Origin: Streptococcus sp. Marseille-Q6470
Lineage (GTDB): Bacteria; Bacillota; Bacilli; Lactobacillales; Streptococcaceae
Length of the DNA: 64,000 bases
Direction of reading: 5' to 3'
Assembly: GCF_946902905.1 (NCBI RefSeq)
Contig: NZ_OX336385.1
Location: 682,001 to 746,000, forward strand
Under the pieces are notes generated by a model. The model ran no database searches. It was not told where the DNA came from and was given only the letters and a program-made list of their open reading frames with translations. The translations under genes and the position numbers were made by a program. Within the stretch, counting starts at the first letter, position 1; each line of letters begins with the position of its first letter. Positions 40,523-48,740 of the stretch are shown here, in pieces.

Positions 40523-41068
40523 TTATCCTTCTTTTAACATCTTGACCATCTCATTTTTACGCTCTTCTAGCTCGGCAATTTGATGGAGTAAAAGTTCTGA
40601 AAAATCACATTCAAGCTCTTCCGATTCGCCACTATTATACCAATCTAGAGCTACAATATGACTGTCCTTATCAAAGCAAAAAACCACATCTCCATCCCCG
40701 ATGATAGACAGAAATGGAATATAATCCACAAAACCCAGAGCGTGTAATTCCTTGGTTTTAAGACGAATGTCTAAGAAATCTGGGATGCCATTTGCAATTC
40801 CCAAGACTTTAATACCTCGACAGAAGGTCCAAAATGGTGCTACATCGTAAGCCTTGGCTCTTGGCCATAGCTCTTCTCTAACTTCCATAAAGAGACCTCC
40901 CAGAGATGACATGGTGAATTCCCTGAAATCTTCTGGCAGACGAATGCCGTATTGATTTTCAAAATCCTGAACATCTTCTTCCGATGGTTCATTGCCCATG
41001 CAGGCGACAACCTGATAAGTTTCCTTATCATAGTGACGAAAATACTCATAAACTTCCTTGAGTGCCAT
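40523..41068 (-). CDS. SMI1/KNR4 (SUKH) family protein
   Basis: 181 aa. The SUKH core is clear: DFENQYGIRLPEDFREFTMS (helix with the Gly-x-x-LP-x-D/E-F/Y turn) then the beta strands PFLSIIGDGDVVFCFDKDSH with the terminal D-W motif, and a helical tail. SUKH proteins in bacteria are mostly immunity proteins against polymorphic toxins (nucleases, deaminases); some are of unknown use. It follows the neopullulanase by 14 bp in one operon, an odd partner. Ribosome binding site AAAGGA. Two more clear SUKH-type proteins occur at 44748 and 47969. Confidence 0.88.
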   Translation of the reverse strand: MALKEVYEYFRHYDKETYQVVACMGNEPSEEDVQDFENQYGIRLPEDFREFTMSSLGGLFMEVREELWPRAKAYDVAPFWTFCRGIKVLGIANGIPDFLDIRLKTKELHALGFVDYIPFLSIIGDGDVVFCFDKDSHIVALDWYNSGESEELECDFSELLLHQIAELEERKNEMVKMLKEG

Positions 41069-41082
41069 TATTTTAATCCTTT

Positions 41083-42831
41083 TTACTCAGAAATAGTAAC
41101 TACAAATCCATCTGGTAAGATGACCTCTTGTCCATCTTTAAGATGGCAATGACTAGCTAAATCAACAGAGTCTCTTTCTAAAACAAAATTCTCAGAAGAC
41201 TGATTAAAGATTGCCTGAACTTCTTTTCCTTGGTAGTTCCAGCTCAAGGCAAGAACATCTGGTTTCACTTCTTCCAAGCAATAATTTCCATGCTGAATCA
41301 TACTTGCCGATTCCTTACGAATCTTGATTAATTTCTTCATAAAATTCAGCATGTCATTGTCTTCAGATACACGGTCCCAAGGCATGACACGACGGCAATC
41401 AGGGTCTGGTCCACCAATTAGTGCCAACTCTGTTCCATAATAGATACAAGGGGTCCCTTTTTGAAGATAGAGGAAAGTCAGGGCAGCCTTGACATGCTGG
41501 ATATTTCCTTTGGCAGTTGTAAGGATTCGCTCTGTATCATGAGAATCTAAAAGGTTAAACATCACCTCTGAGATTTGTTGCTTGTAGTACATAGACTGGC
41601 TGTTGATTTCTGAAATAAACTGCTCTGTCTTTTTACGCTGACGCAAGAAATAATCCTTGATACTTTCAGAGAGTGGGTAGTTCATGACCGCATGGAACTC
41701 ATCCCCTTGTAGCCAAGGCTGAGAAGTATGCCAGATTTCACCTAAAATATACAAATCAGGCTTTTTAGCGAGAACTGCCTTTCTAAAATCTTTCCAGAAC
41801 TGATGGTCAATTTCATTTGCAACGTCCAAGCGCCAAGCATCGATATCAAAATTCTCAATCCAGTAGGTCGCAACACTTAAAAGATAAGCTTTAACCTCAG
41901 GATTGGCTGTATTTAACTTAGGCATGTAACTAGCAAAAGCAAAGGTATGATAAGGGAGTTCTCTCGCTTTCTTAAGCTTATCTTCTGTAATTGGAAATTC
42001 TTGGATATGGAACCAATCTTTATAAGGAGAATTTTCTCCGTTTTTTAAGACATCCTGCCATTGGGCTGACTGGTAGCCGATATGATTAAACACCGCATCA
42101 AGCATGACCTTAATGCCCCGTTTATGGGCTTCCTCGACTAGATTACGAAAGACTTCCTTGTCTCCAAAGTGACGGTCAATTTCAAAATAATCCGTTGTAT
42201 CATACTTGTGATTGGTTGTAGCTTCAAAAATCGGACATAGGTAAAGTCCAGTGATTCCCAAATCTTTAAGATAGTCTAAATGATCAATAATCCCTTGTAA
42301 ATCTCCACCAAAAAAATCATCCCTATTAGGTGCAATGCCAGCATCCCACTCTCGAGCTCCATCAGGAGTCAATTTAGGATTCCCATTGGCAAAGCGTTCT
42401 GGAAAAATCTGGTACCAAACGGTATTTGAAACCCAGTCAGGAACCTGACATCCGTCGATTTCGTGAATATAAGGAAGCTTAAAGCCATTTCCTTCCGCAT
42501 CCAAGTTTTCTTGAGTATGTTCTACGCAACCCTTATCACCGTAAAAAACACCCTGACCTTCCTCATCAAGGAGCTCAAAGAGATACTGAATCCGTGCAAA
42601 GTCAACCGATACCGTAACCTGCCAATAGTCAAATAGGGCATCTGAGGTTACTTTGGTCATTTCTTTCTTGGCTTCATACTTATCCTCAATGAAAATAAAG
42701 GGATCTCCATAGTGTAAGATAACCTTCTGGACATCATTTTTCTTTGTTCTAATTCGGATATGTAGCTGACCTTCTTTGTAAAGATAAGCATACTCTGATT
42801 CTGGTCTATGATAAATGGCTGTCAATTCCAT
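41083..42831 (-). CDS. GH13 neopullulanase / cyclomaltodextrinase-type enzyme
   Basis: 582 aa. N-terminal CBM34-like beta domain (1-125), then the GH13 barrel: YQIFPERFANGN, region II nucleophile in WRLDVANEI (Asp), acid/base in YILGEIWH (Glu), and transition-state Asp in LLDSHDTER. Residues and CBM34 point to GH13_20 enzymes, which cut cyclodextrins, pullulan and maltodextrins inside the cell (no signal peptide). The promoter and a cre site precede it. Which substrate it prefers is not readable. Confidence 0.9.
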   Translation of the reverse strand: MELTAIYHRPESEYAYLYKEGQLHIRIRTKKNDVQKVILHYGDPFIFIEDKYEAKKEMTKVTSDALFDYWQVTVSVDFARIQYLFELLDEEGQGVFYGDKGCVEHTQENLDAEGNGFKLPYIHEIDGCQVPDWVSNTVWYQIFPERFANGNPKLTPDGAREWDAGIAPNRDDFFGGDLQGIIDHLDYLKDLGITGLYLCPIFEATTNHKYDTTDYFEIDRHFGDKEVFRNLVEEAHKRGIKVMLDAVFNHIGYQSAQWQDVLKNGENSPYKDWFHIQEFPITEDKLKKARELPYHTFAFASYMPKLNTANPEVKAYLLSVATYWIENFDIDAWRLDVANEIDHQFWKDFRKAVLAKKPDLYILGEIWHTSQPWLQGDEFHAVMNYPLSESIKDYFLRQRKKTEQFISEINSQSMYYKQQISEVMFNLLDSHDTERILTTAKGNIQHVKAALTFLYLQKGTPCIYYGTELALIGGPDPDCRRVMPWDRVSEDNDMLNFMKKLIKIRKESASMIQHGNYCLEEVKPDVLALSWNYQGKEVQAIFNQSSENFVLERDSVDLASHCHLKDGQEVILPDGFVVTISE

Positions 42832-42865
42832 GTCTTGTCTCCTAAATAATCATCATCAACAAAAA

Positions 42866-42922
42866 CGCAAACGTTTTCACAACTAACAGAACTAGTATAC
42901 TATTTAAAGATTCGATTTGCAA
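42866..42922 (-). promoter_or_regulatory. neopullulanase promoter and cre site
   Basis: TTGCAA (42917-42922) - 17 bp - TATACT (42894-42899) on the minus strand. The cre TGAAAACGTTTGCG (42866-42879) has one mismatch to the consensus and lies just after the start point. Confidence 0.75.
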
Positions 42923-43026
42923 TACTTGGTCAAATTTAACGAGAAAACAGCTTAAAATAAATACTGTAGACTAATCAAGAAATACCAGCACCTATCAATA
43001 AAAACTCCCAAATTCAGCCTCACAGC

Positions 43027-43983
43027 CTAGTCAATCTGACAAAGGGCAAGTTCTTTTAATCCTCTGTCGTAAAGGAAGGTTAAACAAAAGTTGTCTGTCA
43101 TATTTTGAAGCTTGTGTTTACTCATTCCTCTAGGCAAGGCTATATCGCACCATTCTCTCGTTGCCAGAGAAAATAGCTTTTGCTTACCCTTCCAATCATC
43201 ATTCTTAAATAGGGGGTTCAGGATAAGATAAGGCGAATCTGTAAAAATTCCATTGACACCAGCTTTTTTACCTGAAGCCTTTAAATGTTCAGATTCTAAT
43301 AACTTTTCGATAATACGACCATCACTAGATATTTTAACAAGGGAATAATAGTCCATGCCCCATTTATTGACAGAGGTTTGACTTTCTCCAGAGGTAAAGG
43401 CATAGAGCTCTTGCTTCCAAGATTTCATACTATCGATTTTAGGACAGGCAGCTGAGTTCGTGTCGTGGTGCTTTAACTCTTTTTTATCAATATGCGAATA
43501 AGTAGTCCACTTAGCCTGCTTTTTCTCTCGATCAAACTCTAAAAGGGCAAAGTTTCTTGCTTGATTTGTATAAACTTGATCTTCAAAACACACGGGTATC
43601 TGGTCGCTATCTGATACTATTTGAAAATATCTCTCTTGTGCCTTTTTAGGAAGTATACTCTGGGAATCCTTTATGGCAATGATTTCTGGATGATAAAAAT
43701 CACCAGTATAATAGACCATTTCCTTGCCAGCCTTGATGATGCCAATACTTTGTCCATCTGTAAAGACTAGAGTCTCTTCCTCCCAAACATGGTCACAAGC
43801 CCAAGCATCTATCTCCTTCACACCCAAAGGTGATACTTCAAGCAGACAGTAGCGATTAAAAGATTCCTTCTCACTGATCAAGACAAAGGCTCTACCATCA
43901 TGTAACATGACAGAATTGAAAACACTATTGTAGTCCTTGTCTAGTTCCCATTTATTCAATAGACTTAACTTTAACTTCCCCAT
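43027..43983 (-). CDS. hypothetical protein of the immunity-type cluster
   Basis: 318 aa, no signal or membrane segment, no family recognised. It is rich in short beta strands with recurring aromatic/charged turns (AFVLISEKES, YCLLEVSPLG, LVFTDGQSIG, LLEFDREKKQ, LVKISSDGRI), suggesting a beta-propeller or similar all-beta fold. Ribosome binding site GGAGAG. It is the last gene of a seven-gene run and begins 18 bp after the 44002 gene. Role unknown; membership of the immunity cluster is positional. Confidence 0.65.
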   Translation of the reverse strand: MGKLKLSLLNKWELDKDYNSVFNSVMLHDGRAFVLISEKESFNRYCLLEVSPLGVKEIDAWACDHVWEEETLVFTDGQSIGIIKAGKEMVYYTGDFYHPEIIAIKDSQSILPKKAQERYFQIVSDSDQIPVCFEDQVYTNQARNFALLEFDREKKQAKWTTYSHIDKKELKHHDTNSAACPKIDSMKSWKQELYAFTSGESQTSVNKWGMDYYSLVKISSDGRIIEKLLESEHLKASGKKAGVNGIFTDSPYLILNPLFKNDDWKGKQKLFSLATREWCDIALPRGMSKHKLQNMTDNFCLTFLYDRGLKELALCQID

Positions 43984-44001
43984 TTTCTCTCTCCTAATCC
44001 A

Positions 44002-44751
44002 TCACCACTCGTTGATGGCAAATAGAATGGCTGATCTAATATTTCTTAGCAATTGATCTGAAAGTTCATCGTATTGTTGACCAAGTCCCTTATCTTGTGC
44101 CAGCCATCCAGGCCCATCATTCCAGGAGCCCATTCCTCCAAAAACATCCGCTGCACTTGCAGCTCTAAATATATTTTGATTTTGTGGCGGAATTTGAGGT
44201 TCCTCTAGCACCTTAGTAGCATCAAGGTCAAGTAAATGATTTCTAGCAGAATGAAAGACTTTGGCAAAGTTCTCACATTCAATTTTAATTGCTAGATCTT
44301 CTATACGAGCCAATATGTCCTTAAATTCTTCGATATTATTTTCATAGTGGGGAAGGTCTTGAAAAGGCCTTTCCCATTCATACTCAGTGTAGGTAACATC
44401 CCAGCCCCTGCCTGGGGAAGCAGATTTCCAATTTGGTAGGAAATAACTTGTCTTCCCATCTTTATAAAAACAGAGAATTGAACTCTGTGTCGTATTGGAA
44501 AAGCCTAAAATCCCTCTGTCTTCAACTGAAATAGGACAAAATAATTGTAAGTCCTTTAGACCTTTTTTCTTGAGGTTTTCAAACCAGTCAGATACTGAAA
44601 GTTCTGTAGCTTCCCCATTTTCTGACGGCAAAATTTGAAAGCTCAACTTATTTGTATATTTTTCAGGCTTATAGCATATTTCTTTACCACTTTTTAAAGC
44701 CTTCCTAGCTGCTGCCACGATACAGGCTATCTGATACATTTGTCCGTTCAT
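44002..44751 (-). CDS. hypothetical protein of the immunity-type cluster
   Basis: 249 aa, cytoplasmic, not recognised. It has an alpha helix at the N-terminus (YQIACIVAAARKALKS), a mixed middle (GILGFSNTTQSSILCFYKDG) and helical C-terminal half with the Gly/Trp-rich stretch GGMGSWNDGPGW, then SDQLLRNIRSAILFAINEW. The start overlaps the stop of the upstream SUKH gene (ATGA, 44748-44751), so it is translated in step with it. The pairing with SUKH suggests an immunity or toxin-neutralising function; this is inference only. Confidence 0.65.
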   Translation of the reverse strand: MNGQMYQIACIVAAARKALKSGKEICYKPEKYTNKLSFQILPSENGEATELSVSDWFENLKKKGLKDLQLFCPISVEDRGILGFSNTTQSSILCFYKDGKTSYFLPNWKSASPGRGWDVTYTEYEWERPFQDLPHYENNIEEFKDILARIEDLAIKIECENFAKVFHSARNHLLDLDATKVLEEPQIPPQNQNIFRAASAADVFGGMGSWNDGPGWLAQDKGLGQQYDELSDQLLRNIRSAILFAINEW

Positions 44752-45335
44752 ATAATCTCATCCATAATCCCTTCAATCAGATTTCTAAGGCTTTCAGCCA
44801 CATAGATCACCTGGTCAGGATCATGGATGTAGCAAATAATCTGCCCTTCCTGACCCTCTCGGTCTGGATCAAAATCCAGCATAAGATAACAAGAGTCACA
44901 ATACTGGGCAAAAGGAAGCCATTTTTTATTAAAAAGATAAGGCTTAATCCTGCTATCACGCATATTTTCCAGGTCTTGACTAGAAAAATAGTCGGGAAAT
45001 TCGGTTAACAGAGCATCTCTATTTTGAAAGTACCTTTTACAAGTCTCAATTTCCTGTAGACTCATGAGAGAAAAAGTCAGATCTCTCTGGTCAATCACAC
45101 AAGGTAAAATAGAGAGGTATTTACTCCCATTCTTATAGCTATAAAGCTCTTTGAAGTCACTAGGTAGACGAATACCAAATCTTTCCTCAATGGCTTGAAG
45201 CTCTTCCTCGGAAGCACCAGAAATGTCCTGATAATTTTCCAGATATCCTTCCTCTACAGGGTCATCCAAATCCCAGTCTTCAAAATACTCACAAATATAA
45301 GTTTCTATTTTTTTAACTTGGTCAATTAGTTGCAT
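44748..45335 (-). CDS. SMI1/KNR4 (SUKH) family protein
   Basis: 195 aa. It carries the SUKH core: EEELQAIEERFGIRLPSDFK, then LYSYKNGSKYLSILP, and the beta sheet CYLMLDFDPDREGQEGQII. Likely an immunity protein against a polymorphic toxin; no toxin is beside it. It overlaps the 44002 gene by four bases and lies 24 bp after the ankyrin gene. Confidence 0.88.
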   Translation of the reverse strand: MQLIDQVKKIETYICEYFEDWDLDDPVEEGYLENYQDISGASEEELQAIEERFGIRLPSDFKELYSYKNGSKYLSILPCVIDQRDLTFSLMSLQEIETCKRYFQNRDALLTEFPDYFSSQDLENMRDSRIKPYLFNKKWLPFAQYCDSCYLMLDFDPDREGQEGQIICYIHDPDQVIYVAESLRNLIEGIMDEII

Positions 45336-45359
45336 AAGAGCCCCCCTTTTTGATTTCTC

Positions 45360-46427
45360 TTAACCTTCAAGAATTTCTTGTAAGTGTCTAGACATATTGC
45401 AGATAAATTCTTTAAAGCTACAAATATCACTTATAGTTTCGTGTTCCTCATCGTAAAAAGCTACTTTATTTGTCTTTGGATGCCAAATGATATAGATATG
45501 AGTATAATCTCCGGTTGACCGTGAAATACGGAGAAATTTTTTACGACCTTTTTTTAAGGGAATTGTTTGCATGAGAGGGAAAAACTCTATCCACTTAAAA
45601 TCACAGTTAGTAAGTTCAAAATATAAGTCTTGACTCATAAGAAAATCGGTAAGTTCCCGAGGCAGTTTAAATGGTTTTAGTTCATCCAATTTATTGCGTA
45701 AATTATGAAATTCTACTGGCTCTAGTTTTTGAAAGTATTCTGCCATCTCTTGATCCCCCTTTTCGATAGCGATACTATAAGGTCTCATACCATCTTTTTC
45801 AGTGAGAGTCACGTCCGCCCCGTGCTCTACAAGGTATTTACACATATCTAGGTCAACATATCTTGCAGCTACACAGAGAGGCGTTGGCTTAAAGGGATAA
45901 ACCGAGTCGGAGGCATTATAGTTTATATCAACTCCATTTTTAATAAAAAAATCTAGCACCTGATAATTTCTATCTGCAACGGCTCTCCTAAATGCTTTTC
46001 CGCCATATTTTTCGACACTATGTCCTAATGCATGGATAATAGCTAGATTATCAAACTTATTTCCAAATAAGGCTTCTTGAAAGGCTTCCGACTTTACAGC
46101 ATTTACACTATGAATCTTTGCTCCATGTTCCATAAGATACTTGATGAACGTACCATCACAATACCTGACAGCCAACAAAAATGAAGGGTTATTTTTTACA
46201 TTTAAATGAGCCCCCTTTTCCACTAGCCATTTTAGGGAGTCAAAATTTCCTGTAATCAAGGATAAATCAATTGGGCTTAGAGAGGTATACTTGCTGATTT
46301 CTATTTCTTGGTCAATATCCCAACCACTTGCAAGATATTGGTCTAAGGCCAAGGTGTCTCCCTCTATGATGTCCTTAACAAGTTGTGGAACCGATTTAAA
46401 TTCTCCAATATTTTTTAATGTAATCAT
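45360..46427 (-). CDS. ankyrin-repeat protein with C-terminal SUKH-like domain
   Basis: 355 aa from the ATG at 46425-46427 (AAGAG upstream; a TTG two codons earlier is less likely). Residues about 30-240 are ankyrin repeats (TSLSPIDLSLITGNFDSLKW; PTPLCVAARYVDLDMCKYLV then EHGADVTLTEKDG). The C-terminal 110 residues (FKWIEFFPLMQ; GDYTHIYIIWHPKTNKVAFY) match the beta-sheet core pattern of SUKH/SMI1 proteins. Ankyrin repeats give binding surfaces, and SUKH domains bind toxins; such fusions are known in immunity clusters. The SUKH part is inferred from pattern only. Confidence 0.75.
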   Translation of the reverse strand: MITLKNIGEFKSVPQLVKDIIEGDTLALDQYLASGWDIDQEIEISKYTSLSPIDLSLITGNFDSLKWLVEKGAHLNVKNNPSFLLAVRYCDGTFIKYLMEHGAKIHSVNAVKSEAFQEALFGNKFDNLAIIHALGHSVEKYGGKAFRRAVADRNYQVLDFFIKNGVDINYNASDSVYPFKPTPLCVAARYVDLDMCKYLVEHGADVTLTEKDGMRPYSIAIEKGDQEMAEYFQKLEPVEFHNLRNKLDELKPFKLPRELTDFLMSQDLYFELTNCDFKWIEFFPLMQTIPLKKGRKKFLRISRSTGDYTHIYIIWHPKTNKVAFYDEEHETISDICSFKEFICNMSRHLQEILEG

Positions 46428-46446
46428 TGTCAAACTCTTATTCTTT

Positions 46447-47511
46447 TTACCGATTATAACTTGGTTCTTTTAGGTCAATTGGGTTAGGATTTTGCTTAAT
46501 CCAAGCAAGAGCCAATTGGCAGAGGCGGTCTAGACGGGGGCCATCATTAAAATCTTTGCCGTAAATTTGACTGATGACTTGCTTGGCTTCTTCTAAGTCA
46601 GTGTCTGAAAGTGGAGTTCCTAGAGAAAGATAGTGAGGTATAGCCTGTAGCATCTTGCGGTAGTTTCTATCCCAGTTGGCCCCTCCATTACGATCCAATT
46701 CATCTCGGACTCTACCTGGTATGCGGATGACTTCGCCCTGAACAGTTTTTGCGGCTCCTATAGAAGGAATCAAGAAAGACCATAGTTGCTCATACTGTTC
46801 CTCCCATGAACCTTCTTTTACGAGAATTGGAGAAACTCCATCATGAGTTAGGCGTTTTTCTACAGGCTTGACATCAAATAGCTCATAGAGCTTCGCTAAG
46901 CCTTTATCTGCTCCTTCGATGTAGTCTGGGTGGATACTTTCTCTATGAAATTCAAAATCCTTACCGATATTTTCGACCTTTTCTTTCATGGTTGGTGTTT
47001 TCTTAGCACCTGCTTCTAGTAACATAGAGGCAATTTCAGCAGTTTGTGCAATATAGATCCCCCGACAAACCATCAAGACTGAAGCTAGTGGAGTTCTTCC
47101 CATATCATTCTCTACATTGACATTTGCTCCCTTGTCAATTAAAAATTTGACTGTTCTAGGATGAAAAAATTCAGCTGCCATATGTAGAGGGGTCTCGCCA
47201 TAGGTATTGGGCTTTTCAATGTCTGCCCCCAATTCACACAAGAGTTTTACTGTATCTCTACCCAAGATTGCTTGACGGTATAAAGGAGTCGCTCCATAAT
47301 AATCTGGGACATTTATATCTAGGCCCTTTTCTACCAGCCAGATTACCAATTCATCTGGTACTCCTCCCATATGCAGAGGTGTACATAAGCTAAATCTTCC
47401 ATCATGAGCGGTTAATTCACAACGATCATAGACTGCTTTAAGGGCTTCAATATTTCCTTCATCCATTAAATCCTTAAACTCTTTTGGTAATGTAACTCTT
47501 TTCTTTGCCAT
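46447..47511 (-). CDS. ankyrin-repeat protein
   Basis: 354 aa. Residues about 10-190 form five to six ankyrin repeats (TPLHMGGVPDELVIWLVEKG; ATPLYRQAILGRDTVKLLCE; ETPLHMAAEFFHPRTVKFLI; RTPLASVLMVCRGIY). The C-terminal 160 residues (YELFDVKPVEKRLTHDGVSP; YRKMLQAIPHYLSLGTPLSD) are helical and not assigned; they may be a second domain shared by clustered ankyrin proteins. Nineteen bp before the next ankyrin gene; same operon. Partner unknown. Confidence 0.8.
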   Translation of the reverse strand: MAKKRVTLPKEFKDLMDEGNIEALKAVYDRCELTAHDGRFSLCTPLHMGGVPDELVIWLVEKGLDINVPDYYGATPLYRQAILGRDTVKLLCELGADIEKPNTYGETPLHMAAEFFHPRTVKFLIDKGANVNVENDMGRTPLASVLMVCRGIYIAQTAEIASMLLEAGAKKTPTMKEKVENIGKDFEFHRESIHPDYIEGADKGLAKLYELFDVKPVEKRLTHDGVSPILVKEGSWEEQYEQLWSFLIPSIGAAKTVQGEVIRIPGRVRDELDRNGGANWDRNYRKMLQAIPHYLSLGTPLSDTDLEEAKQVISQIYGKDFNDGPRLDRLCQLALAWIKQNPNPIDLKEPSYNR

Positions 47512-47539
47512 ATTTAGTTCCTTTCTTCTGATTCAGCAT

Positions 47540-47950
47540 CTAGGCAAGCCAATGAAGATTATCAACAGTTTTCAAAGTCAGGGCTTGTCCATCATAATCA
47601 TTTTTCAATTCAAGACCGTTTTGCTCAATAGATATATGATTGTACCAGTGGTCTAGGCTGGCGTATTCCCCCATATGAATGTTGATGAGCATACTGGTTA
47701 TGGGATCCCACGTTCCTTTCTTAACAGTTTCAGCTAAAAGGTAGTAAGCGTCTAAGAATATGAGATTTCTCCCATAGATCCAAAAAGGTAGTTCAAGCTC
47801 TAACAAAGGCAACTCGGCAGAAAAAATCTCATCACCGTGTGGTGGTACGGTTTCATAATGAAATTCTATCTCGCTGCCATAATAGGCAATCAGGGCTCCC
47901 TGACATCCGATATTTTGAGGAATTCCCTCCTCAGCTACTATAAATTCCAT
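47540..47950 (-). CDS. hypothetical protein of the immunity-type cluster
   Basis: 136 aa, cytoplasmic, no recognised domain. It is acidic with beta-strand patterns (ELPLLELELPFWIYGRNLIF; INIHMGEYASLDHWYNHISI). Size and place between a SUKH gene and an ankyrin gene, 18 bp after one and 28 bp before the other, suggest an immunity-type protein. GGAG-type ribosome binding site. Nothing further can be said. Confidence 0.6.
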   Translation of the reverse strand: MEFIVAEEGIPQNIGCQGALIAYYGSEIEFHYETVPPHGDEIFSAELPLLELELPFWIYGRNLIFLDAYYLLAETVKKGTWDPITSMLINIHMGEYASLDHWYNHISIEQNGLELKNDYDGQALTLKTVDNLHWLA

Positions 47951-47968
47951 GATCTGCTCCTTCTACTT

Positions 47969-48538
47969 TCAATCATAAACTCCGACCAGACTCTGCCAGA
48001 ATATCAGACTGGACGCATGGCCTATCCTAGTCATCAAGTGGATGAAGTCACTTTCACAACCCTTCCAAACTGCAAATTGGGCCGTTCCCATGGCTCTCAC
48101 AAACACTAAAAAATCTGGTGCCAGCCATATTTTTTCATCATAGGTCATCTCTGCATCAAGAGCATAGACCGCCCCAGATTGACAATCCAGCAAAATAGTG
48201 TAGGGATCTCCATTTGCAATGATGATCAAGCCACTTTCTTGTAGAGTCGAGTAATCGTGGTATTCCAAATTGCGATTCATCAGCCAAGTAAGACTAGCAC
48301 CGTCCCCATATCCAAACTGGTAACTTAAAAAACCGACCTGCCCCCAGTTATAGGCCAGAATATATTTCCTAAAAATCGGATCCAAATCTTGGATTTGCAG
48401 TTGTTTTTTCAAACGATCCAGTTCAGACACAGGTAGATCTGGTTGGCTCAGGACAATTCCTTCACTTATCTCAGGGGCAAGCCCTTGTGTTTCTTCTTCA
48501 ATAATGGAAATGATTTGGTCAATTGTCAATAATTCCAT
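47969..48538 (-). CDS. SMI1/KNR4 (SUKH) family protein, first gene of the cluster
   Basis: 189 aa from the ATG at 48536-48538, six bases after GGAGG; a TTG two codons upstream is rejected. SUKH-like pattern: helix LPVSELDRLKKQLQIQDLDP, YGDGASLTWLMNRNLEYHDY, beta strands GLIIIANGDPYTILLDCQSG and the acidic turn AVYALDAE. Immunity-type function is inferred from the family. First gene of the seven-gene run; its leader has an inverted repeat. Confidence 0.8.
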   Translation of the reverse strand: MELLTIDQIISIIEEETQGLAPEISEGIVLSQPDLPVSELDRLKKQLQIQDLDPIFRKYILAYNWGQVGFLSYQFGYGDGASLTWLMNRNLEYHDYSTLQESGLIIIANGDPYTILLDCQSGAVYALDAEMTYDEKIWLAPDFLVFVRAMGTAQFAVWKGCESDFIHLMTRIGHASSLIFWQSLVGVYD

Positions 48539-48554
48539 TGTCAACCTCCGACTA

Positions 48555-48586
48555 TAACTAGTCCATTTTCTAGGGCAAACTAGTTA
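48555..48586 (-). promoter_or_regulatory. inverted repeat in the leader of the immunity-type operon
   Basis: TAACTAGT (48555-48562) and ACTAGTTA (48579-48586), a perfect 8-bp pair with a 16-nt loop, between a TATAAT (48626-48631, minus) and the first start codon. It could be an operator or an mRNA hairpin; no T-tract follows. Confidence 0.5.
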
Positions 48587-48705
48587 ATTTAGGTCTTCTT
48601 TTTTCTGATGAACTTTCTTATCTCTATTATACCTCAAAGCTATCTAATAGGGATAAACTACCAGTATTTTCAGGGATTATTTTTAATGAACAACTTCTCC
48701 GAATT

Positions 48706-48738
48706 AAAACAAAAAACCATTCCTCAACGGAACAGCTT
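48706..48738 (-). terminator. terminator of miaA-hflX-hyp-rnz-SDR operon
   Basis: Minus strand CTGTTCC-gttga-GGAATGG (with G-U pairs) followed by TTTTTT, right at the SDR stop. Confidence 0.65.
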
Positions 48739-48740
48739 TT

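Noticed and set aside
42940..43026. Possible terminator or remnant gene between the neopullulanase promoter and the immunity run
   Set aside because: No stem with T-tract and no ORF could be seen; nothing to report.
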